DNA from: Bacteroidales bacterium | GTDB lineage: Bacteria > Bacteroidota > Bacteroidia > Bacteroidales > Lentimicrobiaceae | Assembly (NCBI GenBank): GCA_016788045.1 | Contig: JAEUTG010000028.1 | Span: forward strand, 1-64,000 | Direction: 5' to 3' | DNA length: 64,000 nt | Shown: positions 9,197 through 16,362 of the stretch, piece after piece | Layout of the letters: each line of letters begins with the position of its first letter | Position numbering within the stretch: position 1 is the stretch's first letter | Notes under the pieces: generated by a model | The model's database searches: none | What the model was told of the DNA's origin: nothing | Seen by the model: only the letters and a program-made list of their open reading frames with translations | Translations under genes and position numbers: made by a program

Positions 9197-9340
9197 TAAA
9201 ATCTCAATTCCATGATTCCGGACCCAACGACCGGTACATTCACCTTACTTAAACAAATGGAACCGATGAACCTCTCCAGGTTACCACCAGGTAAATTCTG
9301 CGTACTGTTGGATGAGAGGACTATTTTATCATTCAGCCAT
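9197..9340 (+). pseudogene. Remnant of a T9SS type A sorting domain
   Basis: A short plus-strand frame opening after a stop at 9197-9199 reads IPDPTTGTFTLLKQ followed by MNLSRLPPGKFCVLL. The first piece matches the start of T9SS type A sorting domains (usually YPNPTTGTFTL) and the second matches their end (usually NLSxLPAGIYFVxL). The roughly 40 residues normally between them are missing, and no parent gene precedes it. I read it as a decayed, internally deleted C-terminus of a lost secreted-protein gene. It overlaps the 3' end of nothing and stops within the tail of the convergent MarR gene region. Confidence 0.4.
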
Positions 9341-9806
9341 CCGTTTTTCCGTTGCTTCTGTTCTTCTCATCCGTCAGAAAAGCAATTACAGCATTGAGGC
9401 TCTCCTTGAGTTTCAGCAGATCATCAAGCTTCATTTCACTTTCTGCAAGACGTCTGGTCAATTCCTGAGGAATCCCCGAAGCCTTTTCCTGCAAGTCAAT
9501 TCCCTGCCCGGTAATTTTCACCAGCACTTTGCGCTCATCAGCCTGCGAACGTTGTCTGACTATCAGGCCCTGCTGCTCCATCCGTTTGAGCAAGGGAGTT
9601 ATGGTATTGGTATTCAGGATCAGCTTCTTTGCGATGTCGTTTACGGTAAGGTTGTCATTTTCCCACAACACCATCAGCACCAGGTACTGAGGATAGGTAA
9701 TGCCCAACTCATCAAGAAAAGGTTGATACTCCCGGGTTATCAGACGGGAAGCAGCATAAACAGGAAAACACAGCTGATTTTCCAGCTTGAGTTGTTCGTA
9801 GGCCAT
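9333..9806 (-). CDS. OhrR-like MarR-family peroxide-sensing regulator
   Basis: A 157-residue winged-helix repressor of the MarR family. The N-terminal LCFPVYAASRLITREYQPFLDELG followed by YPQYLVLMVLWE is typical of OhrR proteins. Cys13 sits in the position of the peroxide-reactive Cys of OhrR, and Tyr residues follow in the expected places. The recognition helix region is around NTNTITPLLKRMEQQGLI and the wing at RSQADERKVLVKIT. OhrR proteins respond to organic hydroperoxides by oxidation of that Cys and release their operators. The upstream neighbour encodes a glutathione-peroxidase-like enzyme, which fits peroxide control. A palindrome at 11153-11168 upstream of the group is a candidate target. 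No ohr gene is nearby. Confidence 0.85.
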   Translation of the reverse strand: MAYEQLKLENQLCFPVYAASRLITREYQPFLDELGITYPQYLVLMVLWENDNLTVNDIAKKLILNTNTITPLLKRMEQQGLIVRQRSQADERKVLVKITGQGIDLQEKASGIPQELTRRLAESEMKLDDLLKLKESLNAVIAFLTDEKNRSNGKTDG

Positions 9807-9904
9807 GACTGAGGAAACGAAGGATTAATTCACAATATTACAAAAAAGAGCTGAAAAACGCATAACACCCCTTACTCTGAAAGGGCCCTGTATTTCAATG
9901 ATAC

Positions 9905-10531
9905 TTACTTAAGTGCTTTCAGAAACTGCTCATCCAAAGGAGAAACTGATGGTCCGAAATAATGAGTAAGTACCCCATTTTCATCGACGATGTACTTCCC
10001 GAAATTCCAGTCGGGGGCATGATCATTCCAACCATTCAGTGTTTTGTTGGATAGCCAGTTGAAAACAGGTTGCTGATCGGGTTTCTTCAACACAGAACCT
10101 TTGCGGGCCAATGGAAAGGTCACACCGTAGTTTACCTGACAAAATTGCGCAATTTCATGGTCAGCAGCCTTTTCCTGTCCGGCAAAATCGTTGGATGGAA
10201 ACGCTATAATGTTAAACCGGTTTCCATATTTTTCGCTGAGTGACTGCAGCTCAGCATACTGACCTGTGTAACCGCAATCAGAAGCCGTATTCACGAGTAT
10301 GATTTTGCGCCCACGGAGTTCTGAAAACAGGATGGTTTTACCATTATTGAGCGTTACTGACAATTCGTATAACGATGTAAAGGGTTTAATATAGCCTGCA
10401 TTGTACAGCACAGTGCCGTTTTTGCCGCGCCTGCCCAGTTTGCGGATTATCGGATACATATTCCGGAGAAGTTTTTGCCTGAAGGACTCCCGCATTGATG
10501 GCAATACAGCCAACGTTTCATTATTCTTCAT
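9905..10531 (-). CDS. Glutathione-peroxidase-family thiol peroxidase
   Basis: A 208-residue peroxidase of the glutathione peroxidase family; most bacterial members are in practice thioredoxin-dependent and reduce H2O2 and lipid or organic hydroperoxides. The catalytic block NTASDCGYTGQY puts the peroxidatic Cys at residue 86. The second block is FPSNDFAGQE, with Ser replacing the common Cys, and the third is DWNFGKYIVDENG with the catalytic-tetrad Trp and Asn. A Cys in FCQVNYGVTFP could be the resolving residue. The protein has an unusual basic N-terminal extension of about 50 residues before the domain (containing RQKLLRNMYPIIRKLGRRGK), with no signal peptide. It lies between the DoxX gene and the OhrR-like gene, with gaps of about 86 and 98 bp. 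Confidence 0.85.
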   Translation of the reverse strand: MKNNETLAVLPSMRESFRQKLLRNMYPIIRKLGRRGKNGTVLYNAGYIKPFTSLYELSVTLNNGKTILFSELRGRKIILVNTASDCGYTGQYAELQSLSEKYGNRFNIIAFPSNDFAGQEKAADHEIAQFCQVNYGVTFPLARKGSVLKKPDQQPVFNWLSNKTLNGWNDHAPDWNFGKYIVDENGVLTHYFGPSVSPLDEQFLKALK

Positions 10532-10617
10532 GGTTAAATTGTTGATTGATTTATTTCGTCAGAATTCAGTGTAAAAAGTAGAGCCCGGGATTGCCAGGAA
10601 CAGATGGTTTCATCACT

Positions 10618-11091
10618 TCATGAAAGCTCAGCGGTACCTTTAATTGCCCTGAACTTTTGATATGCCCTGAAAGCTCCCGTTGACCATAATGCCCAGACAA
10701 CAAGCACCGGTTGAAAAAAGAGCCTGATCAGCCTCGCCTGATCGGTGTTCAGTCCGAATGCATCAATATGGTTTACGTATTGGGCTATGTTACCCGGGAA
10801 AATAAGGACAAAGAAAATTGCAGTCAGCCACCCGGTCAGAGCTTTCCAGCCAGGCAAGACGACAAGAGCAAGCCCAAGTATAATCTCAACTATACCCGAA
10901 AGCACTACGACCAGATCATCGGGTAACGGAACCCAATGGGGTACCTGCGCTACAAATTCCATCCGTGCGAAGGTGAGATGACTAAATCCGGCAAACAGCA
11001 GGTTGAAACCGAGAAAAATTCTTAAAACACTTTGTAACCAGTGGGTTCTTACACCGTAAGCCCAAATCCGGAAATCTGAAATCTGTTTCAT
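10618..11091 (-). CDS. DoxX-like membrane protein
   Basis: A 157-residue inner-membrane protein with four predicted helices (about 20-40, 58-80, 87-107 and 125-145) and the arrangement of the DoxX/DoxD-like family: LRIFLGFNLLFAGFSHL near the start, a short polar loop, then LSGIVEIILGLALVVLPGWKALTGWLTAIFF. DoxX-like proteins are found with oxidative-stress or thiol enzymes in many bacteria. It heads a minus-strand group with a glutathione-peroxidase-like enzyme and an OhrR-like repressor, suggesting a peroxide-defence unit. The upstream palindrome at 11153-11168 and a weak -7 box at 11133-11140 are placed to control it. Confidence 0.75.
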   Translation of the reverse strand: MKQISDFRIWAYGVRTHWLQSVLRIFLGFNLLFAGFSHLTFARMEFVAQVPHWVPLPDDLVVVLSGIVEIILGLALVVLPGWKALTGWLTAIFFVLIFPGNIAQYVNHIDAFGLNTDQARLIRLFFQPVLVVWALWSTGAFRAYQKFRAIKGTAELS

Positions 11092-11132
11092 TATTCAATT
11101 ATTTATCTTTTACGATTCTATCGTTCGCGATG

Positions 11133-11140
11133 CAATAATA
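11133..11140 (-). promoter_or_regulatory. Weak -7 box candidate for the DoxX group
   Basis: The minus strand reads TATTATTG, one base from the Bacteroidota TAnnTTTG consensus, 42 bp upstream of the DoxX ATG. The palindrome at 11153-11168 would overlap the -33 side of this promoter, which is good placement for a repressor. Confidence 0.35.
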
Positions 11141-11152
11141 CGACAATTTTTT

Positions 11153-11168
11153 ATATCGCAGGCGATAT
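11153..11168. promoter_or_regulatory. Palindromic operator candidate (MarR type)
   Basis: ATATCGC-AG-GCGATAT is a perfect 7-2-7 inverted repeat, the size expected for a MarR-family dimer. It lies 62 bp upstream of the DoxX ATG and also upstream of the divergent molybdopterin gene. The OhrR-like protein encoded two genes downstream of DoxX is the obvious candidate ligand; that link is inference. Confidence 0.5.
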
Positions 11169-11445
11169 TTATTTATTTTTCTTCGCTCTGTACCATCTGG
11201 AGAAATGCGTTGACCTATTTACCCTGTATTCTCTCTCTACAGCGAAACGGATTATTTCTTTGCTTTCCTGCAGCGGCCGGATTTATCAGAACGAAAAACC
11301 GGACTGTGGATCATTATTGAAGTTAAAGGAGGAACAAAATGGTGGAATGCAGTATTTTTTACCTTTGTTCCCCGGGAGCCAGGGCTTCATTTTATCAATT
11401 TCAGAATGGCTTAGCATTGATTTAATCAATCCAGATAACAAAACC

Positions 11446-13053
11446 ATGGACAACTCAACCCCCGGGCCCAGCCCTTCCGGATCATTCAGCAGTATCTGCC
11501 TTTTCTGTTCGGCAGGTTGCAGTCTTCAGCTTTCATATCACAACAACCAGATCAATGAAGTAAACAAACATCAGGGCCTGATAAACCCCGAAGGTTTCAT
11601 CTGTGACCGCCCCGGAAGCGGATACAGGGTACTGAACAGTCCTGGAAGGCTGACAACTCCGCTGCTGAAGAAAGAAGGTGTCTTCAGGCCGGTTTCGTGG
11701 GAGACAGCATTCGGGCTGCTGATTGAAAAGCTGAGTTCGGGCCAGCCGGGTGATAAAGCATTTTTTGCAGGTGCCCGTCTCACCAATGAAGAGCATTATC
11801 TTATCCAGAAACTTGCAAGGGCTGGTGTTAAGACCAACAACATCGGAAGCTTTCATTACCTCGGCAGAGGTACCAGCTATACCAGGCTTTCAAGGGCAAA
11901 CCTTCCCTTTGCAGAACTCGCAGAAACCACGAATGCCTATGTTTTCGGGAGCTCGGTCCTTCAATCAAATCCCCTGCCGGCAAATTACCTGATCGAAAAC
12001 AGGAAAAGCAACAAACTGAAAATAAGCCTGATAACAAACGATCCCGCTGCCATTACGAAGATATCGTCTGATCAGTCGCTGATCATTAAGTCGTACTATC
12101 ATTTTGTAAGGGCTTTGAATTATTACCTGGTAACAAACAACCTTGAGAACAAAGAATTTATCCGTGATCTGATCGGCAATTACGCTGCATACCGTGAATC
12201 CCTACTCCAGGAAGACCCTGAATCCCTTTTTAAACAAGCCGGGATAGAGAATCCGGAGATTGCTGCAGAATTCATTCTCGAATATCTCCACAACAAAAAA
12301 TCCGTGTTGGTTTTCTGTGAATCTGAATTGTCAGGACACGCCTGTGCAGAATTGTTTAACCTTGCCTGTCTGAGCGGCAAACACGGGAAAGACGGCAGCG
12401 GACTGATGCTGCTGAAAGAAAGCTGTAACAGTCACGGGCTGCACGATATGGGCGTTTTCTCCAACCTCGGACCCGGGGCTACCGATTGGCAGGATCCTTT
12501 TATGCGTAGTACTTTTGAATTCAACTGGGGCGTTGAAGGCATTCCTTCGGAACGGGGAAATACCTTCCATAAATTGCAGGAAGGAGCTTACCGGCAATTC
12601 TTCATTTTCGGTGAAGACCCGGTTGGCTGTGCCATCAACAAAGAAACGGCAGCCAACCTGATATCCGGGAAGGAATTTGTTATGGTGCAGGACTTTTTCC
12701 TCACCGAAACTGCCGCCCTGGCTGACCTTGTCCTTCCATCCACCCTTGCCCCGGAAACAGGCGGTACAGTGACCAACTGCCAGCGGGTAATTCAGAAAAT
12801 AAGTCATAAGATACCGTCCCCGGTGGATGTTCCCTCATGGAAGCAAATTGACCGTATGCTGAACGGACTGGGATTTCCGCTCTTCGATTCTGCTGATGAT
12901 GTTACCATGGAGATGGTATCGCTTTTGCCCAAATTCTGCACCAGCAGTAAACTGAGTCTGAGGATTACCGGAAGCGACAATTACAACCCTCTTTTCAGAC
13001 ACGGATGTAATTGCCTTGAAAAAATGGCTTCTGAAGAGCTGAAAGGGGATTAA
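11446..13053 (+). CDS. Stand-alone molybdopterin oxidoreductase (FdhA/NuoG-like core)
   Basis: The open frame runs from 11260, but family similarity starts near the ATG at 11446, giving 535 residues. A [4Fe-4S] motif C-x2-C-x3-C-x27-C (Cys18, 21, 25 and 53) precedes the molybdopterin domain, as in formate dehydrogenase alpha and NuoG. Later hallmarks are GKHGKDGSGLMLLKESCNSHGLHDMG and VLPSTLAPETGGTVTNCQRVIQ. Where formate dehydrogenases have Sec or Cys as Mo ligand (after NN-D-C in the family), this protein reads NNIGSFHYLGRGTSY, with no Cys. It also lacks the N-terminal ferredoxin domains of NuoG, and no partner flavoprotein gene is adjacent. It may be an electron-transfer subunit or bind cofactor non-catalytically. 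The upstream in-frame stretch 11260-11445 has no family signature; an AGGAGG at 11328-11333 makes an earlier start possible. Confidence 0.75.
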   Translation: MDNSTPGPSPSGSFSSICLFCSAGCSLQLSYHNNQINEVNKHQGLINPEGFICDRPGSGYRVLNSPGRLTTPLLKKEGVFRPVSWETAFGLLIEKLSSGQPGDKAFFAGARLTNEEHYLIQKLARAGVKTNNIGSFHYLGRGTSYTRLSRANLPFAELAETTNAYVFGSSVLQSNPLPANYLIENRKSNKLKISLITNDPAAITKISSDQSLIIKSYYHFVRALNYYLVTNNLENKEFIRDLIGNYAAYRESLLQEDPESLFKQAGIENPEIAAEFILEYLHNKKSVLVFCESELSGHACAELFNLACLSGKHGKDGSGLMLLKESCNSHGLHDMGVFSNLGPGATDWQDPFMRSTFEFNWGVEGIPSERGNTFHKLQEGAYRQFFIFGEDPVGCAINKETAANLISGKEFVMVQDFFLTETAALADLVLPSTLAPETGGTVTNCQRVIQKISHKIPSPVDVPSWKQIDRMLNGLGFPLFDSADDVTMEMVSLLPKFCTSSKLSLRITGSDNYNPLFRHGCNCLEKMASEELKGD

Positions 13054-13062
13054 AGAGAAAGC

Positions 13063-13668
13063 TCACCGGATGGCAAAACTCCCTGAAACAGCCGTATTGT
13101 CAGCAAAGGAAAGCATCAGGATATAAATACCCGCAGCCAGCCGTCCGGGTGGTATCTGAAGGCTGTTTCCTTCAACGGTGGTTTCGAGTACCCTTTTACC
13201 CGAACTGCTGTAAATAACAGCATCAGATTTCTTTCCAGGCACCTGTTTGAAAAACACTTTGGTATGCCCGGTATCGGTATTCAGGACTACAAAACCCTTG
13301 GTGCCGGTTGTGATGTGTTCAACACTGATGACACCTGTAAAACCAAAATTGCCTAGTTCAAGACGATAATGGTTAATCGCATTGGTTTTCGGAAGACTGT
13401 CGGTGAAGGTATAGGTGAAAGCTGTTTCGGGATTGCCGCAAATGCCGGGTACTTCACCGATCTGCTGAAAGGTATGTCCATCGGCAGATCGCTCAATGCG
13501 GGTTCCTTCGCAAAGGCTGCCGCTGCGGAAGGTCCACCGGAGCACCAGCTGCCTGTCCTGCTGATAGCCCGAAAAATCCTGCAAAAGGGCATGGGGCTGG
13601 GACATCACGGTGAACGGAAGAACCAGAAATAATAATAAGAATAATGTCAAGCGGGCTGCGGATTTCAT
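13063..13668 (-). CDS. Small secreted protein with T9SS-like C-terminus
   Basis: The frame opens at 13698, but the signal peptide MKSAARLTLFLLLFLVLPFTVMSQ starts at the ATG at 13668, giving 201 residues. The first half (DRQLVLRWTFRSGSLCEGTRIERSADGHTF and TYTFTDSLPKTNAINHYRLE) is a fibronectin-III-like domain of the kind often placed before T9SS sorting domains. The end (VVLNTDTGHTKVFFKQ ... LAAGIYILMLSFADNTAVSGSFAIR) is a sorting domain, though it lacks the usual YPNP start. It is probably exported by T9SS or retained as a small surface protein. It is convergent with the molybdopterin gene, with only 9 bp between their ends. Confidence 0.65.
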   Translation of the reverse strand: MKSAARLTLFLLLFLVLPFTVMSQPHALLQDFSGYQQDRQLVLRWTFRSGSLCEGTRIERSADGHTFQQIGEVPGICGNPETAFTYTFTDSLPKTNAINHYRLELGNFGFTGVISVEHITTGTKGFVVLNTDTGHTKVFFKQVPGKKSDAVIYSSSGKRVLETTVEGNSLQIPPGRLAAGIYILMLSFADNTAVSGSFAIR

Positions 13669-13804
13669 TTTTGCAAATGATTCAAGGTAATGTACCAATT
13701 AAACGCAGGATTACCTCCGTATGTTTTACAAAAATCAAAACAACAACGATTTTCCCGGCAGCTTCAGGAATAATCTCTCAGTGAAAAAAAAAGCGACCGG
13801 ATTG

Positions 13805-14524
13805 CTAAAGGAAAAATTTATCGTCCGACCATCTGGCCGGGTTGTTATGGAAGTAATCAGCGATGCGCCGGAATTCGGATCCATTCCGTATTATGTGATC
13901 ATGAAAGCGGGATTGCCAGCCGAAATCCGGCATAGTTTTCCTGATGTTAATGGTGCATATCCGTTTATATTGGTTGATGATTACGCCGATTGTGCCGGAA
14001 TGCCATTGCGGATTGTGCCCCCCGGATTTTTTGGATGATGCGGATGATGCGGATGATGCGGATGATGCGGATGATGCGGAGAGACGCCCAAATTGGGCGT
14101 CTGTACATTCCGCGCCGCCCGGCATTTCCCCGAATTCCGCGCCGCCTGGCATTTCCCCGAATTCCGCGCCGCCCGGCATTTCCCCGAATTCGGCGCCGCC
14201 CGGCATTTGTTCCCGGTCAGCATTTAAATCAGTAATTTGATGCGGATCGGAAGTTTGCCTGATGATCAGGATTCCATGCACATGGTTCGGCATTACGACA
14301 AAGGCATCCAGGTGCACGAATGCGAAATGTGCCGGTATTTCATGCCAGCGTTCATGTGCTATCTGCCCGGCATCAGATAATTTCATTTCACTGTAATGTA
14401 CGTCGCCGAAATAATAGCACCTGCCTTTTGTGCAGATCGTAATAAAATAAGCAGCTTCACGCCCATAATCCCACCATTGGGCACGTGCGGAAGGGATACG
14501 GTACTTATTTCGGAATTTATCCAT
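13805..14524 (-). CDS. REP-associated tyrosine transposase (Y1/HUH) with repeat insertion
   Basis: A 239-residue Y1 single-strand transposase related to IS200/IS605 TnpA and to REP-associated tyrosine transposases. The N-terminal part (AAYFITICTKGRCYYFGDV, then FVHLDAFVVMPNHVHGIL) holds the HUH-type His pair in NHVHG. The C-terminal part (IGVIINQYKRICTINIRK, then WQSRFHDHIIRNGSEFRRIADYFHNNPARW) contains the region of the catalytic Tyr, with YFHNNP as in this family. Between them (about residues 105-165) is a low-complexity insert encoded by tandem repeats at 14034-14214: four copies of an EMPGGAEFG-like unit and a Ser/Ala-rich stretch. Such expansions are unusual inside the domain and may sit in a surface loop. 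Such proteins mobilise or maintain palindromic repeats; a palindrome lies within the gene at 14082-14102. Confidence 0.85.
   Translation of the reverse strand: MDKFRNKYRIPSARAQWWDYGREAAYFITICTKGRCYYFGDVHYSEMKLSDAGQIAHERWHEIPAHFAFVHLDAFVVMPNHVHGILIIRQTSDPHQITDLNADREQMPGGAEFGEMPGGAEFGEMPGGAEFGEMPGGAECTDAQFGRLSASSASSASSASSASSKKSGGHNPQWHSGTIGVIINQYKRICTINIRKTMPDFGWQSRFHDHIIRNGSEFRRIADYFHNNPARWSDDKFFL
14034..14078. repeat. 9-bp tandem repeat, five copies, in transposase gene
   Basis: Five perfect head-to-tail copies of GATGATGCG on the plus strand. The unit is a multiple of three, so copy-number change keeps the transposase frame; it encodes the Ser/Ala-rich stretch of the insert. Confidence 0.95.
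14082..14102. repeat. 21-bp palindrome inside transposase gene
   Basis: AGACGCCCAA and TTGGGCGTCT are perfect 10-bp arms around one base. The palindrome lies exactly between the two tandem repeat arrays. It has the size of a REP-like hairpin, the type of DNA this transposase family binds. Confidence 0.8.
14107..14214. repeat. 27-bp tandem repeat, four copies, in transposase gene
   Basis: Four consecutive 27-bp units begin ATTCCGCGCCGCCCGGC. Unit 2 differs by one base, and unit 4 is diverged at its end. Each encodes nine residues (EMPGGAEFG-like) on the minus strand and keeps frame. Confidence 0.95.
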
Positions 14525-14673
14525 ATTCCGGGAAATTCAGCAAAAAGTAATGAAATCACTGATGTCCGGCAAAATGATGAGATTCTTCTCCTGCATTATG
14601 CGGGAATGCGAAGCGAAGAATCAATCTGATCATTTTTATATTTTTCCTGACAATAGTGCTTTGAAACCCAAAG

Positions 14674-15693
14674 TTAAAAAGATTTCTTCAGAATGCCAAT
14701 TGTACGATCCAGCATCTCATCCGTAAAACCGAGATGGGTAACAAACCGGATGGATTGTTTGTCAAAGGCAATGGCTTTAAGACCGAATTTATCAAATTCG
14801 TGAACAACTGCAGAAGCCGTTATTGAAGGTTTAACTTTGAATATCAATATATTGGTTTCAACCGGCATTACCTCATCCACCCATGATAAACGCTCCAGTT
14901 CCTGACCCATGGCTGCTGCCCTTGCGTGATCTTCTTCCAGTCTGGTAACATGATTGTCGAGGGCATAAATACAGGCAGCTGCCAGATAGCCAGCCTGTCG
15001 CATGGCTCCGCCAAACACCTTCCTGACCCGCCGCGCTTGTCTGATAAACTGCGCATCCCCCAGCAATACCGAACCAACCGGCGCTCCCAACCCTTTTGAG
15101 AAGCAAACGGAAAGACTGTCGAACATCCCTCCGCATGCGGCCGGGGATTGCTTTGTCACCGCGAGTGCATTGAAAATGCGGGCTCCGTCGAGGTGAAACT
15201 TCAGGTTGTGATCACGGCACAATTCCGCCATCCGCGCGAGTTCCGGATTATCGTATACTGCTCCACCACCTTTGTTCATGGTATTTTCAACAGCGACCAT
15301 GGCAGTGCGCGGGCGGTGGAGATCATCGGGATTGATGTGATCGGCAACATCCTGCGCTGTAATCATTCCCCTGGCGCCATCAAGCAGACAGACCGAAAGG
15401 CCTGAGTTACTCATGAGTCCTCCGGCCTCATAATAATAAAGGTGCGACAACTTATGAAGAATTACCTCCTCTCCATGACGGGCATGCACCCTTGCGGCTA
15501 TCTGGTTCGACATGGTTCCCGATGGACAGAAAAGGCCGGCCTCCTTACCAAATAAGGCGGCTGACTTCTCCTCGAGGGCATTTACAGTAGGGTCTTCGCC
15601 AAACACATCATCCCCAACCTTTGCCGAATGCATGGCTTCAAGCATAGCCTGGGTAGGTAGTGTTACGGTATCACTTCTGAGATCGATGATCAT
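14674..15693 (-). CDS. ltaE: Low-specificity L-threonine aldolase
   Basis: A 339-residue PLP enzyme of fold type I that cleaves L-threonine or L-allo-threonine to glycine and acetaldehyde. It starts with the family signature IDLRSDTVTLPT and GDDVFGEDPTVNALE. The central HLDGARIFNA carries the Asp that contacts the pyridine nitrogen, and FSKGLGAPVGS contains the PLP lysine at residue 200. The length is typical for the family. It acts in the cytoplasm in glycine/threonine metabolism. The acetaldehyde product could be reduced by the alcohol dehydrogenase at 27.1-28.3 kb, though nothing shows co-regulation. It has a good promoter at 15714-15743 and seems to be monocistronic. Confidence 0.9.
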   Translation of the reverse strand: MIIDLRSDTVTLPTQAMLEAMHSAKVGDDVFGEDPTVNALEEKSAALFGKEAGLFCPSGTMSNQIAARVHARHGEEVILHKLSHLYYYEAGGLMSNSGLSVCLLDGARGMITAQDVADHINPDDLHRPRTAMVAVENTMNKGGGAVYDNPELARMAELCRDHNLKFHLDGARIFNALAVTKQSPAACGGMFDSLSVCFSKGLGAPVGSVLLGDAQFIRQARRVRKVFGGAMRQAGYLAAACIYALDNHVTRLEEDHARAAAMGQELERLSWVDEVMPVETNILIFKVKPSITASAVVHEFDKFGLKAIAFDKQSIRFVTHLGFTDEMLDRTIGILKKSF

Positions 15694-15713
15694 AAAAGTT
15701 TATTTTTGATGTA

Positions 15714-15743
15714 CAAAGATAAAGGACTGTGATCATAAACAAA
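15714..15743 (-). promoter_or_regulatory. Promoter of ltaE (TTTG-N18-TATCTTTG)
   Basis: On the minus strand TTTG (15743-15740) is followed after 18 bp by TATCTTTG (15721-15714), matching the Bacteroidota primary sigma consensus of TTTG and TAnnTTTG. The box ends 20 bp upstream of the ltaE ATG. Confidence 0.7.
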
Positions 15744-16340
15744 TAGCGCATTGAACAATACGGATCAATAACATTTTGTCTGGAAAACAGGATGTTGGTC
15801 AGTTACAATTAAATGGAAATGTATTGAGCCTCCCGGACAGTTAACCAGGATACTGACCGGACCCACGGAGCCGGTCAGAACCGCACGCCCTGCATGTTCA
15901 CGGCGGTCAATAATCTATTGCCTTCCTTTTTTTTCCTTCTTCCGGCAACATTACCATATTCAGCGCACCCGGATGAAAACAGGGGATCGGAGTAGCGGTT
16001 TCCAGCAATTGCCAGGCATTAAACACGGCATTAACAGACGAGCTCAAATCAGATAGATGCAAAAACCTTTCACCTCTTCAGCAATAAGCTGAAACCCGAT
16101 AATATCCAAACAAGCAGCAAGAGGATAAACAAACTGTTCTCACTGATCGGAACTGGTAATGTCAGCATGGCAAAATCAAAACAGAATGCAACCATTCCCT
16201 ATTTCACTGATGCGTTAACATAATCAATTATTTATACAAAGGCGAAGATTGATGCGGGACACAGGAGGATTACACCCGTTACAGTAATTTTCCGGTGGAG
16301 TAAACTGTTCAAAAAGATGACACCCGGGGGGAATTATCCC
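15744..16340. other. Intergenic region between ltaE and sigma-54 activator
   Basis: About 600 bp without a convincing gene. It holds a hairpin with arms CTGACCGG (15853-15860) and CCGGTCAG (15871-15878) and no T-tract. The rest is AT-rich with no repeat, operator or RNA I can name. Confidence 0.5.
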
Positions 16341-16348
16341 TATTTTTG
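16341..16348 (+). promoter_or_regulatory. -7 promoter box of the sigma-54 activator gene
   Basis: TATTTTTG fits TAnnTTTG and lies 14 bp before the ATG at 16363, implying a very short leader. No clear -33 TTG is present at the usual spacing. Confidence 0.5.
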
Positions 16349-16362
16349 TAGAAAAACCGATT

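Noticed and set aside
11339-11425. 28-codon frame starting at an ATG after AGGAGG
   Set aside because: A good ribosome-site look-alike, but the peptide has no recognisable pattern and no conservation could be tested.
11260-11445. N-terminal extension of the molybdopterin gene frame
   Set aside because: Translates to a sequence with no family similarity; the ATG at 11446 precedes the Fe-S motif at normal distance. AGGAGG at 11328 is noted, but Shine-Dalgarno use is weak in this phylum.
13944-14240. Plus-strand open frames rich in DDA and PPGISPNSA repeats
   Set aside because: They are mirror images of the tandem repeats inside the minus-strand transposase gene, which lacks stops in several frames because of its repeat composition.
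15853-15878. Hairpin with arms CTGACCGG/CCGGTCAG
   Set aside because: No T-tract and no gene end nearby, so it is not called a terminator; kept only as a remark in the intergenic entry.
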